A stretch of DNA of 41,559 nt from Thermoplasmata archaeon (lineage in GTDB: Archaea; Thermoplasmatota; Thermoplasmata; Thermoplasmatales; Thermoplasmataceae). The stretch lies in assembly GCA_021811525.1 (NCBI GenBank), contig JAJZOK010000142.1:1-41559 (forward strand), read 5' to 3'. The position numbers and the translations under genes were made by a program. Positions within the stretch are counted from its first letter, which is position 1. Each line of letters starts with the position of its first letter. Positions 24,941 to 33,431 of the stretch are shown in pieces. Under the pieces are notes generated by a model. That model was not told where the DNA came from. It did not search any database and saw nothing but the letters and a program-made list of their open reading frames with translations.

Positions 24941-25392
24941 TTTTCATCACCCAGGTTTCCCGATGACCTCATGTGAGATCTTAGCTGGGCTCTTGATTTG
25001 ATAGTGCCTCCCTTGACCTGAAGGTAGAATTTCCTGTATGTCTTGGGATCTATCTTGTTCTCTGACTTGAGTGTCCTGAGCTCATCCCTGAGGGCACGGA
25101 TTGTCTTCATCCACCTGTCCTTTCTTGGGAACCTTGCATATTTTGTTCCCCTGATTGAACCGGGGCCTCTCCTCCTTTCCTTTGACCTCTGGACGACTCT
25201 CTTCTTTAGCCTTCCGTTTGAATTTCCCTTCTTCTGCTTGATCTGAATGACGTGCCTGTTAATCAGTTCCCTGATATCAGACCTGGATGCAGCCTCGTCC
25301 ACCTGGTCAAGGCTGTTGGTGTCGATCCAGACTCTGGATATTCCGGACTTGAATTCCTCAGCTGCGATCCTTTTCGCTGTCTCTGGTTTCAT
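24937..25392 (-). CDS. rpl19e: Ribosomal protein L19e
   Basis: A 151-aa helical, highly basic large-subunit protein found only in archaea and eukaryotes. Family segments are the N-terminal KRIAAEEFKSGISRVWID, the block ERRRGPGSIRGTKYARFPRK, and IRALRDELRTLKSENKID. One base separates it from the rpl32e stop. Confidence 0.96.
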   Translation of the reverse strand: MKPETAKRIAAEEFKSGISRVWIDTNSLDQVDEAASRSDIRELINRHVIQIKQKKGNSNGRLKKRVVQRSKERRRGPGSIRGTKYARFPRKDRWMKTIRALRDELRTLKSENKIDPKTYRKFYLQVKGGTIKSRAQLRSHMRSSGNLGDEK

Positions 25393-25393
25393 C

Positions 25394-25801
25394 CTACTCC
25401 ACCTCCGGGTTAAGTATCCTTACCTTGAGTTCTTCGGCCTTTTCCATTATTAGTTCCCTCTTCCTGGAGCCGACGGATGAACCGATTCTTGCTGCCTCTC
25501 TCAGAGGGTCAAGCTTCTCAAGGTCCTGTGGTGTAAATACAAGCACTTCCATGAATCCTGATGGGTGAAGTCCCCTTACTGCCAATGGAGACCTGTATCC
25601 GGCATCCACAACGGGCGGCCTTCTTGCAAGGTGTTCCCTCTGCTTTGAGTGCTTTCCCCTTGGTTTTCGCCAGGAATCGCCAAGCTTCTTGTACCTGAAC
25701 CATTCCTGCCTCCTGAATTCAACCCTCTTCACGGCACTCTGGTTCTTGATCCTGAGCAGTCTTTTCTCGTTCTCTGTGAGTTTCGGTTTAATGTATGCCA
25801 C
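25394..25801 (-). CDS. rpl32e: Ribosomal protein L32e
   Basis: A 135-aa archaeal/eukaryotic large-subunit protein. It is recognised by [36 protein letters not shown], and [19 protein letters not shown]. It lies 5 bases after rpl6. Confidence 0.96.
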   Translation of the reverse strand: MAYIKPKLTENEKRLLRIKNQSAVKRVEFRRQEWFRYKKLGDSWRKPRGKHSKQREHLARRPPVVDAGYRSPLAVRGLHPSGFMEVLVFTPQDLEKLDPLREAARIGSSVGSRKRELIMEKAEELKVRILNPEVE

Positions 25802-25806
25802 TTATT

Positions 25807-26337
25807 TCACCCCTTCAGCATGTAGATTCCGTCCTGGAATACTCTCAGGTCGAATCCCTTTATCTTTGTGGCTCTCTCAATGTTGGCAGCTGTTTCTCCA
25901 AGGTCTCTCCTGTCGATGCCTGTAAGAATGACCCTGTCACCCTTTACTGACACTTTTGTTGAACCCCTGATTTCTGCCGTTCTGGGGCTTCTTTCCCCAA
26001 GGAAATTTTCAACCACTACCTGGTTTCCTTTCACGGAGACCCTCATCGGGAAGTGGGTGTAATCGATCTTGAGTTCATATTCGAAGCCAGTTGTGACGCC
26101 ATTGCAGAGGTTCTTGATTTCAGAAGCCCAGGTTCCAACTATCCCCCTGGACCTTTTGTTATCCTTGCTGACGTGTAACTTCAGCGTTTTTCCTTTCATG
26201 GACACTTTAACGTAATTGTCGTTCAGGATCCGTGAAGCCTCTCCCAGTTTTCCCTTGGCTTTCACTTCACCTTCCTTGACCGTAAGGGTAACCCCCTCCG
26301 GTATGTCGTATGTCCAGGTTTCCTTCCAGTCTGTCAT
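25807..26337 (-). CDS. rpl6: Ribosomal protein L6 (uL6)
   Basis: A 176-aa protein with the two repeated L6 folds. The first reads YDIPEGVTLTVKEGEVKAKG and the second MRVSVKGNQVVVENFLGER, ending RDLGETAANIERATKIKGFD. It sits near the sarcin-ricin loop. A short gap separates it from rps8. Confidence 0.96.
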   Translation of the reverse strand: MTDWKETWTYDIPEGVTLTVKEGEVKAKGKLGEASRILNDNYVKVSMKGKTLKLHVSKDNKRSRGIVGTWASEIKNLCNGVTTGFEYELKIDYTHFPMRVSVKGNQVVVENFLGERSPRTAEIRGSTKVSVKGDRVILTGIDRRDLGETAANIERATKIKGFDLRVFQDGIYMLKG

Positions 26338-26346
26338 CTAAATCAC

Positions 26347-26736
26347 CTAATAAACGTAAGCCAGCAGCTTGCCTCCGAGTCCCTGTTTTCTGGCTTCTAT
26401 ATGGCTCATAACACCCTTCGTGGTTGTGAGTATAAGAATGCCAAAATCCTGGGCCGGCAGATACCTTGACTCATATCTTTCGAGGTTCATCTGCTTCACT
26501 GGCAGCCTGGGCTTTATTACTCCACAGTTGTTGATGGTATCGCTTAGGACTATCCTGAATTTACCCCCTCTGTTTTCGTCTACTACTTCGAAACTCTTGA
26601 GGTAGTTGTAGTCCTGCATAACCTTCAATACTCTCCCGATCAGCCTTGCGGCTGGCTCGGCCTCTATGACTCTCTTTCCTGTTCTTGATGCATTCTTGAT
26701 GCTGTTGATTATATCATTAAGTGGGTCGTGCCTCAT
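26347..26736 (-). CDS. rps8: Ribosomal protein S8 (uS8)
   Basis: A 129-aa small-subunit protein that starts MRHDPLNDIINSIKNASRTG and ends with the conserved ILTTTKGVMSHIEARKQGLG. It binds the central domain of 16S rRNA. Confidence 0.97.
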   Translation of the reverse strand: MRHDPLNDIINSIKNASRTGKRVIEAEPAARLIGRVLKVMQDYNYLKSFEVVDENRGGKFRIVLSDTINNCGVIKPRLPVKQMNLERYESRYLPAQDFGILILTTTKGVMSHIEARKQGLGGKLLAYVY

Positions 26737-26745
26737 TGTTTCACC

Positions 26746-26907
26746 TCAGCTGTACTTCCTGAATCCCAGTTCCGGCGCAGTATCCCTGAAACACTGCCTG
26801 CAAAGCCTCAGTCCGTATCTCCTGACCATTCCTCTCTTTCTTCCGCAGCGTACGCATCCGTCTTTGTGACCGAAATTTTTCTTTGGTTCGAGCTTAATCT
26901 GTGACAT
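26746..26907 (-). CDS. rps14: Ribosomal protein S14 (uS14, zinc-binding)
   Basis: A 53-aa protein too short for many callers. It reads [17 protein letters not shown] and then the zinc ribbon with CX2C pairs C18/C21 and C36/C39 ([14 protein letters not shown]), ending ELGFRKYS. It fits between rpl5 and rps8 with gaps of 4 and 9 bases, the standard spc order. Confidence 0.97.
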   Translation of the reverse strand: MSQIKLEPKKNFGHKDGCVRCGRKRGMVRRYGLRLCRQCFRDTAPELGFRKYS

Positions 26908-26911
26908 TAGT

Positions 26912-27463
26912 TCACCTTAATACCTCAACCTGGAAGTTGTCCGATAGGAATTTCATTGATTCTTCCTTTGGTATCCTGATGGCTGATGGAAGCCTCTTGG
27001 CGCCTATCTTTCTCCTCCGTATCCTGTAACCGCCTTTCCTTCTCACTACTACTGCAACGTCCAGCCCGAATATTCCAATATCCGGATCGTATTTCATTCC
27101 CTGGAATTCCGTATAGTCTGGAATGCCAAAGTACGCGTTTCCCTGCTTGTCAAATGAGTAGTGCTGGATCTTGTTTTCTCTTGCATATAGAGCCCTTTTC
27201 AGGAAATCCTCTGCATCTTCGCCCCTCAGGGTAACCTTGGCGCCAATTTGCAGCCCTTTCCTGATGTTGAAATCTCTTACAGTCTTCTTTGAAGTGGTAA
27301 GAACAGGCTTGTGCTTAGTGAGCATTTCAATGACCTTTACTGCCTTGTTCAGGCGGTCTCCTGCCTGGCCAACTCCAATGTTGATCACAACCTTGTCCAG
27401 TGTAACTTCCTGCATCGGGTTCGCTTTTGGCTCGGCCTTTTTTGCTGCTTTCTTTGCTGGCAT
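26912..27463 (-). CDS. rpl5: Ribosomal protein L5 (uL5)
   Basis: A 183-aa 5S rRNA-binding protein. The core starts [20 protein letters not shown]; later come [20 protein letters not shown] and [15 protein letters not shown]. The first 16 residues are an alanine- and lysine-rich extension ([16 protein letters not shown]), so a shorter start at the internal ATG (27415, MQEVTL) cannot be excluded. The first base of its start is shared with the rps4e stop region. Confidence 0.95.
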   Translation of the reverse strand: MPAKKAAKKAEPKANPMQEVTLDKVVINIGVGQAGDRLNKAVKVIEMLTKHKPVLTTSKKTVRDFNIRKGLQIGAKVTLRGEDAEDFLKRALYARENKIQHYSFDKQGNAYFGIPDYTEFQGMKYDPDIGIFGLDVAVVVRRKGGYRIRRRKIGAKRLPSAIRIPKEESMKFLSDNFQVEVLR

Positions 27464-28170
27464 TACTGCTCACCCCTTGCGATTTCAAATGAGTACTTTG
27501 GCCCGGCGATCATGAAGGTGTAATCTGCCACAGTGGAGAAGTCCTCCTCGAAGTGGACAAGGTTGCTGCCTGATGATTCCTTTACCTCTACTTTCTTGAT
27601 TGTGCCGATGCTGCCCACATGTGCCCCTCCAGTGAGGAATGCCTTGTTTCCAGGCTGCATCTTGATTATGTGCTGTACCTTCTTTTCTGGAACGGTCATG
27701 ATGAGGACATCTCCTGTTGAGATGCTCATGTCCTCTGTTATGAAGTTCTGGCCATCGTGGAGGACGAGCTGCGTCTTCCCTGATGTGGTGGTTATCTTGT
27801 TGAAAACCTTCATGGGCTTCAGGTTGCTGTATTTCTCGTCTTCCCTGTGGACAACGAGCCTTCCCTTCTTGTCGTAAACTACCCTGTAACTCTCGCCAGT
27901 TGGGACTACGGTTATGATGTCCATGAATCCTACTGCTGTCTTCCTGCTCTTCACAACTTTCCCATCGATCTTGATGAAGCCGCTGTTAAGCATCCTGGTT
28001 ACTTCCCTTTCCTTGTCACCCAGTTTCAGGTAATCCCTGAGAACTGTAAGAAGTGCCACTGAACTTTCCTTGGTGTGCTTTCCCGGATTTGGGGTAGCTC
28101 CCCAGAAGAAATTCTTCCTTGGTATCTTGGTGACCCTTGGAATAACCAGTCTCTTTGTCTTGTTGATCAT
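27463..28170 (-). CDS. rps4e: Ribosomal protein S4e
   Basis: A 235-aa archaeal/eukaryotic small-subunit protein. In order it has the N-terminal LVIPRVTKIPRKNFFWGATP region, an S4-type RNA-binding domain (REVTRMLNSGFIKIDGKVVK), the S4e central domain (VFNKITTTSGKTQLVLHDGQ), and a KOW motif (GGAHVGSIGTIKKVE). It overlaps rpl24 by 4 bases. Confidence 0.96.
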   Translation of the reverse strand: MINKTKRLVIPRVTKIPRKNFFWGATPNPGKHTKESSVALLTVLRDYLKLGDKEREVTRMLNSGFIKIDGKVVKSRKTAVGFMDIITVVPTGESYRVVYDKKGRLVVHREDEKYSNLKPMKVFNKITTTSGKTQLVLHDGQNFITEDMSISTGDVLIMTVPEKKVQHIIKMQPGNKAFLTGGAHVGSIGTIKKVEVKESSGSNLVHFEEDFSTVADYTFMIAGPKYSFEIARGEQ

Positions 28171-28652
28171 TCTTCTTCACTCTCCGATTTTTCTTCCTCT
28201 GCTTCTTCCTGAGGTTCTTCTGACTCTCCCTCAGGTTCCCCGGCAGATTCCTCAAGGGTATCGGCTTCCTTGACTTCAGTTGCCTCAGCCTCAATTTCGG
28301 CAGGTTCTTCCTCTGCCACTTCGGGCTCTGGCTCCTGGATCGTAATCCTCTTTATGGCAGCTATCTGCCTTATCTTCTGGAGTCTCTCATCTCTGGAGAA
28401 ATCCAGTTTTGTTATTGTGAGGTCCTGGGCTCTCAGGTAAAGCTCTGTCTGCTTTCCGTCTTCCTTTGCTATTGTGATGCCTTCTACGGATACACGCCCG
28501 CTGCTGTGGTTGACATCAACGACCTTGCCTCCTTCACCCTTTCTCTTTCCTGACTTTACTTTGACAATATCACCAGCAGAAATGGGGAAAGCCCTTATTC
28601 CGTATCTCTTCCTCAAGTCGCTTGACAGTGTCACTTTAATCTTGGTAATCAT
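28167..28652 (-). CDS. rpl24: Ribosomal protein L24 (uL24) with a long acidic tail
   Basis: The L24 core occupies about residues 1-110 and has the KOW motif GDIVKVKSGKRKGEGGKVVD. It is followed by about 50 residues made mainly of E, A, S and P (for example EEPQEEAEEEKSESEEE), which makes the protein longer than the usual 110-130 residue archaeal L24. The ATG at 28652 is preferred because GGTGG lies 6 bases upstream; the ATG at 28658 is only one base from that site. It overlaps rps4e by 4 bases. Confidence 0.94.
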   Translation of the reverse strand: MITKIKVTLSSDLRKRYGIRAFPISAGDIVKVKSGKRKGEGGKVVDVNHSSGRVSVEGITIAKEDGKQTELYLRAQDLTITKLDFSRDERLQKIRQIAAIKRITIQEPEPEVAEEEPAEIEAEATEVKEADTLEESAGEPEGESEEPQEEAEEEKSESEEE

Positions 28653-28664
28653 CTTCATCCACCA

Positions 28665-29063
28665 TTACACAATTGTTGAAGCGATGGCTGCAATTCTTGG
28701 CCATCTCTCTGCTGCTTCTCTCGCAACAGGGCCCTTAATTTCAGATCCCCTTACTTCACCATCTGGCGTAACAAGAACAGCGGCATTTTCGTCGAACTGG
28801 ACCATTGTGCCGTCAGCTCTCCTGAATGGCCTCCTCTGCCTTACCACCACAGCGTAAACTACCTTGGCTCTCATTTCTGGAGTGCCTTTCTTAACGCTGG
28901 CTATGAACATATCCCCCACACCTGCTGCAGGGATTCTTGATGCGACACCGTGATAGGCCTTCACATCTATGAGGCTGATGATCTTTGCGCCGCTGTTGTC
29001 GGCGCATGGCATGGTTGCTCCCAGTGGAAGCCCTCTGTGCTGTCTTCCAGCTATTCCCTTCAT
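28665..29063 (-). CDS. rpl14: Ribosomal protein L14 (uL14)
   Basis: A 132-aa large-subunit protein with LPLGATMPCADNSGAKIISL, the VGDMFIASVKKGTPEMRAKV block, and the C-terminal GPVAREAAERWPRIAAIAS. Its start overlaps rps17 by 4 bases. Confidence 0.97.
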   Translation of the reverse strand: MKGIAGRQHRGLPLGATMPCADNSGAKIISLIDVKAYHGVASRIPAAGVGDMFIASVKKGTPEMRAKVVYAVVVRQRRPFRRADGTMVQFDENAAVLVTPDGEVRGSEIKGPVAREAAERWPRIAAIASTIV

Positions 29064-29395
29064 TGCTTCACCTTCTCAATTACTACGAATGAAATTGTCT
29101 TTGCCAGATTGCGGCACTCTGCGATCTTGACCTTGTCTCCCGGTAAAACATGTATGCATTCGGGAACATGGGCATGGTACTTGCTGAACCTTGTTTCCTT
29201 CCTTTCGTATTTCCCAAGCGCTTTCTTGTATTCCCTAACTATAGTGGCGCTCCTGATCATTGAGGCTGTTTCAACAGTGCCGTCAATGACCTGCCCCCTT
29301 ACTTTCAGCTCTCCGTGGAATGGGCATTTCTTGTCATGGCACTCCTCTTCAGGAGGAGTAACTTCGAAACCGATATTCTTAGTTATTGTAATCAC
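29060..29395 (-). CDS. rps17: Ribosomal protein S17 (uS17)
   Basis: A 111-aa archaeal-type S17 with the KNIGFEVTPPEEECHDKKCP segment and the OB fold (GTVETASMIRSATIVREYKK, HVPECIHVLPGDKVKIAECR). The annotated start is GTG 29395. However, the good Shine-Dalgarno sequence GGTGA overlaps that codon and lies 5 bases before an ATA (29386), where the protein would begin (M)TKNIG, the usual archaeal N-terminus. The real initiation codon is uncertain. It overlaps rnp1 by 17 bases. Confidence 0.95.
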   Translation of the reverse strand: MITITKNIGFEVTPPEEECHDKKCPFHGELKVRGQVIDGTVETASMIRSATIVREYKKALGKYERKETRFSKYHAHVPECIHVLPGDKVKIAECRNLAKTISFVVIEKVKQ

Positions 29396-29678
29396 CCTTG
29401 TTTTCGTTTTTAAGTATCTTTCTGAGATTCTTCAGGCGTTCCTCGGGCCTCATGAGTATTGAGCTGCCCTGCACCTTCAGATTGAATCTATCAGATGTGA
29501 TCATGAATTTTCCTGTTGCCTTTGGAATGATTTTCAGCTTTCCATGTGACCTAATCCTGAAAGTTCTTGCAGTCTCGTCCAGAATTTCTCCCTCCAAACC
29601 CTTGAAGAGGGAATTTGAGTGGGAAATTACCCTTATGGTGCTGCCGATGAATTCCCTTGCGTAGTCCTTTGCATCCAT
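29379..29678 (-). CDS. rnp1: Ribonuclease P protein component 1 (Rpp29/Pop4)
   Basis: A 99-aa protein subunit of archaeal RNase P, which trims the 5' leader from pre-tRNA. The Sm-like barrel is visible as FIGSTIRVISHSNSLFKGLE and GEILDETARTFRIRSHGKLK, followed by IIPKATGKFMI. Its place between aIF1 and rps17 in the S10/spc cluster is the conserved archaeal position. Confidence 0.95.
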   Translation of the reverse strand: MDAKDYAREFIGSTIRVISHSNSLFKGLEGEILDETARTFRIRSHGKLKIIPKATGKFMITSDRFNLKVQGSSILMRPEERLKNLRKILKNENKGDYNN

Positions 29679-29978
29679 CTAAACCAGCTCCACCTTAAAC
29701 CCGATGTCCTCCAGATATTTTTTCACAGTGTCCCTGTGGTCCCCCTGAAGTTCAATGGTCTTGTTGTCCTTCACGGTACCGCCTGAGGCAACCTTCTTTT
29801 TGAGTTCCTTGGCGATATCCCAGATATTTTCAGACTTTGGGTCAATCCCTTCGATTATTGTCACGTTCTTTCCGTACCTTCTTTTGTCTACGCTGACTTT
29901 CACTGCCTGGCTGTCCCTTGTAAATCCTTCCCAAGGTTGCAGCTCCTTTGGCAAACCAGTGAAATTCTTATCCTTCAT
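29679..29978 (-). CDS. Translation initiation factor aIF1 (SUI1 family)
   Basis: A 99-aa SUI1-fold protein that monitors start-codon selection on the small subunit. The family region reads RRYGKNVTIIEGID, then KKKVASGGTVKDNKTIELQG and DHRDTVKKYLEDIGF. It directly abuts rnp1 and overlaps rpl29 by 4 bases. Confidence 0.95.
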   Translation of the reverse strand: MKDKNFTGLPKELQPWEGFTRDSQAVKVSVDKRRYGKNVTIIEGIDPKSENIWDIAKELKKKVASGGTVKDNKTIELQGDHRDTVKKYLEDIGFKVELV

Positions 29979-30178
29979 TCTTTGTTATCCTCCGAGCCCA
30001 GAACAGTTAATATTCTGGCGATCTGCCTTCTTATTGACTTTATCTTACCAGGATTTGTTGGAGCCCCTCCCATTGCCACGGATGCCCTTTCATTGAGCAA
30101 TGACTCCTTGAGGGCCTTAAGCTTATCCTGTACCTCTTCCTTACTCATTTGTTTTAGTTGTTTCGCTCTTAGCTCCAT
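29975..30178 (-). CDS. rpl29: Ribosomal protein L29 (uL29)
   Basis: A 67-aa two-helix protein at the ribosomal exit tunnel, near SecY and SRP. It starts [20 protein letters not shown] and ends with the helix [19 protein letters not shown]. It overlaps the end of rps3 by 38 bases. Confidence 0.95.
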   Translation of the reverse strand: MELRAKQLKQMSKEEVQDKLKALKESLLNERASVAMGGAPTNPGKIKSIRRQIARILTVLGSEDNKE

Positions 30179-30803
30179 TTTCCTGCACCTCTGATACGGT
30201 TTGCACCTGTGGCCTTATGTCTGCAACGATTTCATCCGGAAGCTTGTAGTCATTTCTGAGCATTTTCACGCTGACCCCGATGACACCGAGTTTCATCTTG
30301 GCTATTGAAAATCCTGTTTCCATTCCGGCCCTTGCGGGTTCACCGGAATATTTGATTGAACCATAGGTGAACTTCTGTGTTCTACCCCTCTCACCGGATA
30401 TCTTTCCGGCGATCCTTATCATGACTCCCCTGGTTCCACTTTCGGTAACCCTTCTCAGTGAAGTGTTTCCTGCTTTCCTGTAAGACCAACCCTTCTCAAG
30501 TGAAAGGGCAATCTTCTTGGAAACTACCTGAGGATTCAGGTCTGGCTCATTGATTTCCTTGACTTCTATCTGCGGTGATTCTACCTTGTACTTCTTTTCC
30601 AGTGTTTCTGTAATTTCCTGGACTTTTCCGCCGTGCCTTCCAATTACCAGGCCCGGCTTATTTGCATACAGTGTGATGTTTGTTCCGAATGGGGTCCTCT
30701 TCATCTCGAGGCCGCCAAATCCTGCACTCTCTGTGGCACTTCTCAGATACTCAGTGACAAGAAGCTTATTTACTGAATTTGCCACAAATTTCCTTTCCTT
30801 CAT
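30141..30803 (-). CDS. rps3: Ribosomal protein S3 (uS3)
   Basis: A 220-aa small-subunit protein at the mRNA entry site. It has a type II KH domain with the GxxG loop in [13 protein letters not shown], and a C-terminal domain with [20 protein letters not shown]. The last 15 residues are hydrophilic. It overlaps rpl22 by 4 bases and rpl29 by 38. Confidence 0.96.
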   Translation of the reverse strand: MKERKFVANSVNKLLVTEYLRSATESAGFGGLEMKRTPFGTNITLYANKPGLVIGRHGGKVQEITETLEKKYKVESPQIEVKEINEPDLNPQVVSKKIALSLEKGWSYRKAGNTSLRRVTESGTRGVMIRIAGKISGERGRTQKFTYGSIKYSGEPARAGMETGFSIAKMKLGVIGVSVKMLRNDYKLPDEIVADIRPQVQTVSEVQENGAKSETTKTNE

Positions 30804-31249
30804 TCTGTAACCTCCTCAACTACGATATCGATATTGATTAAATCTCTAAAGAATGCCCCTGCCCTTCCATAGGCTTTTGGGGAATACTTCTTTATGACAC
30901 GGCCCTTGGATGCTGAAACATGAAGTATTTTCAATGAGTCTGTGTCCAGGCTCTTGAATTCTGCATTAGCTTCAACATTGTTGAGCAGGTCAAGAAATGC
31001 TTTTGCTGCCCTGACCGGGTACCTTCCAGGCCCTGTTCCCCTTCTGTGGGAAACTGAGTCAAGGTATCTGAAGTACGGTACGGGCTGTTCCTTTGCAATT
31101 ACTTTTTCAAGCGTGTCCTTAGCCCTTTCCAGCCCCATTCCCCTGAGGTGGTGTGCAATGTTTACTGCATCTTTCAATGAAATATCCACTTCTTTTGCCC
31201 TTGCGATTGCGGATCTTTCCGGTATCTGTGCTATTGCGTATCCTTTCAT
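30800..31249 (-). CDS. rpl22: Ribosomal protein L22 (uL22)
   Basis: A 149-aa protein that lines the exit tunnel. It has the N-terminal [20 protein letters not shown], the archaeal [20 protein letters not shown] insert, and the C-terminal [19 protein letters not shown]. It is 5 bases after rps19. Confidence 0.96.
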   Translation of the reverse strand: MKGYAIAQIPERSAIARAKEVDISLKDAVNIAHHLRGMGLERAKDTLEKVIAKEQPVPYFRYLDSVSHRRGTGPGRYPVRAAKAFLDLLNNVEANAEFKSLDTDSLKILHVSASKGRVIKKYSPKAYGRAGAFFRDLINIDIVVEEVTE

Positions 31250-31254
31250 TTACA

Positions 31255-31713
31255 TCACTTCAGTGGCATGAATTTCGAAGACCTTGTAGCTCCAACTCCG
31301 GGGCCAGAGTGTTTTACATCTTTTCTTGTGGGTGCAAACTCGCCCAGGTAGTGACCTATCATTTCTGGCCTGATTTCAAACTTGACGTATGAGTTTCCGT
31401 TGTATACTTCAACAACCTTTCCAACGAACTTGGGCATGATTATTGCATCCCTCACGTGAGTCTTCAACTCGTGAACATTTTCGGATGAGAGCTTTGTATA
31501 GACCACATTCTGCTCGTGGTTGCTTTCTCTCTTGAGTGACCTTCTTGCCCTGGCCGGAAGGACTTCCAGAAGCTTGTCCATGGGAAGTGCCTGAAGCTCT
31601 TCCAGTGAAAGCCCCTTGAAGTGGAATTCCTTAGAGCGCCCCATCACTACTTTCTGTGATTTTCGCGCCCTTCTCTTGATTGATTTTACTGATGCCTGTT
31701 TATTCTGTGCCAT
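31255..31713 (-). CDS. rps19: Ribosomal protein S19 (uS19)
   Basis: A 152-aa archaeal/eukaryotic-type S19. The core has FHFKGLSLEELQALPMDKLL, VGKVVEVYNGNSYVKFEIRP and EMIGHYLGEFAPTRKDVKHS. About 28 basic residues precede the core (MAQNKQASVKSIKRRARKSQ), making it slightly longer than usual. Confidence 0.96.
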   Translation of the reverse strand: MAQNKQASVKSIKRRARKSQKVVMGRSKEFHFKGLSLEELQALPMDKLLEVLPARARRSLKRESNHEQNVVYTKLSSENVHELKTHVRDAIIMPKFVGKVVEVYNGNSYVKFEIRPEMIGHYLGEFAPTRKDVKHSGPGVGATRSSKFMPLK

Positions 31714-31715
31714 AA

Positions 31716-32408
31716 TTACTTCTTCCTCCTCTTAGGTGAAAGTCTTCCAACCTTCCTTCCCGGGGGGGTTCCTCTTCCCACTGTGCTCGGCCTTCCAACG
31801 TGCTGGTGGTTGCCTCCTCCATGCGGGTGGTTTACTGCATTCATTGCGACTCCCCTGACAGAGAATGGCCTCTTGGCCCTGCTCTGGTGGTAGTGCACAT
31901 TTCTTCCTGCTTTAAGAATTGGGATATCCTTGCTTCCGGACCCTGCGACAAAGCCAAGGGTGGCCCTGCAAAGCGGGTGGAACTGCTTGATCTTTCCCGA
32001 TGAAAGTTTTACTGCTACACTCTCTCCATGACTGATAACCTGCGCGCTGGTTCCGGCTGTTCTGCAGAACTTTCCTCCGTCTCCTGGTATGCTCTCAATG
32101 TTGTGGACATATGAACCGTCTGGCACAGAACCGAGTGAAATCGTGTTTCCCAGGGCTGCATGAACCTGAGGCCCAGACTGAAGGCTCTGCCCCACAAATG
32201 CGCCGTTGAAAGCAATCTGGAGATATTTCTCCCCATTTGAGTTTGAAAGCACTAGAACTGGTGCGTTCCTGCCTGGTGCGTGTATAAGGTCAGCTACCTT
32301 GTACTCTCCTTCAGGTATTAATTTCAACTCACCAACGTGCCTGTGGCTTGGGCTTGTGTAGACAAGCCCTCCTTTTCCTCTTCTCTGTGGTATGATTAGC
32401 TTACCCAT
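31716..32408 (-). CDS. rpl2: Ribosomal protein L2 (uL2)
   Basis: A 230-aa large-subunit core protein important for the peptidyl-transferase centre. It contains the conserved [20 protein letters not shown] loop, the peptidyl-transferase-proximal histidine region, and the [14 protein letters not shown] stretch ([12 protein letters not shown]). A GAGGTGAAT sequence precedes the start. Confidence 0.97.
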   Translation of the reverse strand: MGKLIIPQRRGKGGLVYTSPSHRHVGELKLIPEGEYKVADLIHAPGRNAPVLVLSNSNGEKYLQIAFNGAFVGQSLQSGPQVHAALGNTISLGSVPDGSYVHNIESIPGDGGKFCRTAGTSAQVISHGESVAVKLSSGKIKQFHPLCRATLGFVAGSGSKDIPILKAGRNVHYHQSRAKRPFSVRGVAMNAVNHPHGGGNHQHVGRPSTVGRGTPPGRKVGRLSPKRRKK

Positions 32409-32416
32409 AATTCACC

Positions 32417-32668
32417 TCAGAATATTCCTATCCTCCCTGCAATGTCATCAGCAGAATATTCGGAAGAGAGTTTAACAACAGCCTTCTTGCCAGCCTTTGT
32501 GATGAGCATATTCACTGAATCGACCTTCACTGAAAATCTCTCCTCAACTTCTTTCTTGATCTCTGCCTTTGTGCTCTTTTTGTGCACTATGAATGTCAGT
32601 TTGTTTTCTTTTTCCACCTGCAGCATTGTTTTTTCTGTGGCGACAGGCTTGATTATGTAATCAACCAT
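32417..32668 (-). CDS. rpl23: Ribosomal protein L23 (uL23)
   Basis: An 83-aa exit-tunnel protein that docks SRP and the translocon. It has IIKPVATEKTMLQVEKENKL, TFIVHKKSTKAEIKKEVEER and VDSVNMLITKAGKKAVVKL. Its start overlaps the rpl4 stop by one base. Confidence 0.96.
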   Translation of the reverse strand: MVDYIIKPVATEKTMLQVEKENKLTFIVHKKSTKAEIKKEVEERFSVKVDSVNMLITKAGKKAVVKLSSEYSADDIAGRIGIF

Positions 32669-33429
32669 TATTGCCCACTCCTCATGCTCTCGATCGCAGA
32701 CTCTGTGAAAACTGTCAATCTTCCCCCGACTCCGCCTGGGGCAAGTTTCCTGATGCTAAGGCTATTTGGTGTCGCCACATCAACGCCAGGAAGTGATGAA
32801 AATGCTCTAAGGTTCTCTTTGGAAGTACCTACGATGAGAAGGCTCTTGGGCTGTTTGTATCTCCTTCCCCTCATCTTTCCTCTTCCAGCTCTGACCTTTG
32901 TGCCTTCTTTTGATCTCATGACATCGTCGAAGAGCCCTATGGTCTCAAGGAACTCTCTTGCTTCCTTTGTCTTCCTGATTTCCTCAAGCTTGTTTTCCAC
33001 TATGATTGGGAGAGTTGCCCCTTCTGGAACCCTATGGCCCCTTGCCTGCACTGATTCCAGTGAAGTGGTCATTGCGATTGCCCCGGATCTTGCGAGTTTT
33101 CTTTCCTTCTCATTAATACCCTTGTGCAATATCTTAGAGGTCCTTGGTGCGTGGGCACTCCTGCCGCCAACGAAGCTGGCCAGAAGGACCGCATTGTTTG
33201 AGCCGGAAGTTGCCCTCGGGATCCTTGCTGCACCACGGCCAGGTCCAGAGTTATGTCCAACTCTCCTTGTCCCTGCCAGTGGTGATGCCCCGTAAGGCTG
33301 CCTTAATGAAAGTGATATTGCCCTGAATGCCTTCCTTATGAGGTCTGCCCTCGGAACTGTGGAGAAGACTTCAGGGAGTTCTATCTCTTTCTTCACTTTT
33401 CCTTCAAGATTGTAAACGTTAGATTTCAA
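32668..33429 (-). CDS. rpl4: Ribosomal protein L4 (uL4)
   Basis: A 253-aa archaeal L4 with the extended tunnel loop RQPYGASPLAGTRRVGHNSG followed by PGRGAARIPR. The globular part ends with GVDVATPNSLSIRKLAPGGV. It is two bases after rpl3 and one-base coupled to rpl23. Confidence 0.97.
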   Translation of the reverse strand: MKSNVYNLEGKVKKEIELPEVFSTVPRADLIRKAFRAISLSLRQPYGASPLAGTRRVGHNSGPGRGAARIPRATSGSNNAVLLASFVGGRSAHAPRTSKILHKGINEKERKLARSGAIAMTTSLESVQARGHRVPEGATLPIIVENKLEEIRKTKEAREFLETIGLFDDVMRSKEGTKVRAGRGKMRGRRYKQPKSLLIVGTSKENLRAFSSLPGVDVATPNSLSIRKLAPGGVGGRLTVFTESAIESMRSGQ

Positions 33430-33431
33430 GA

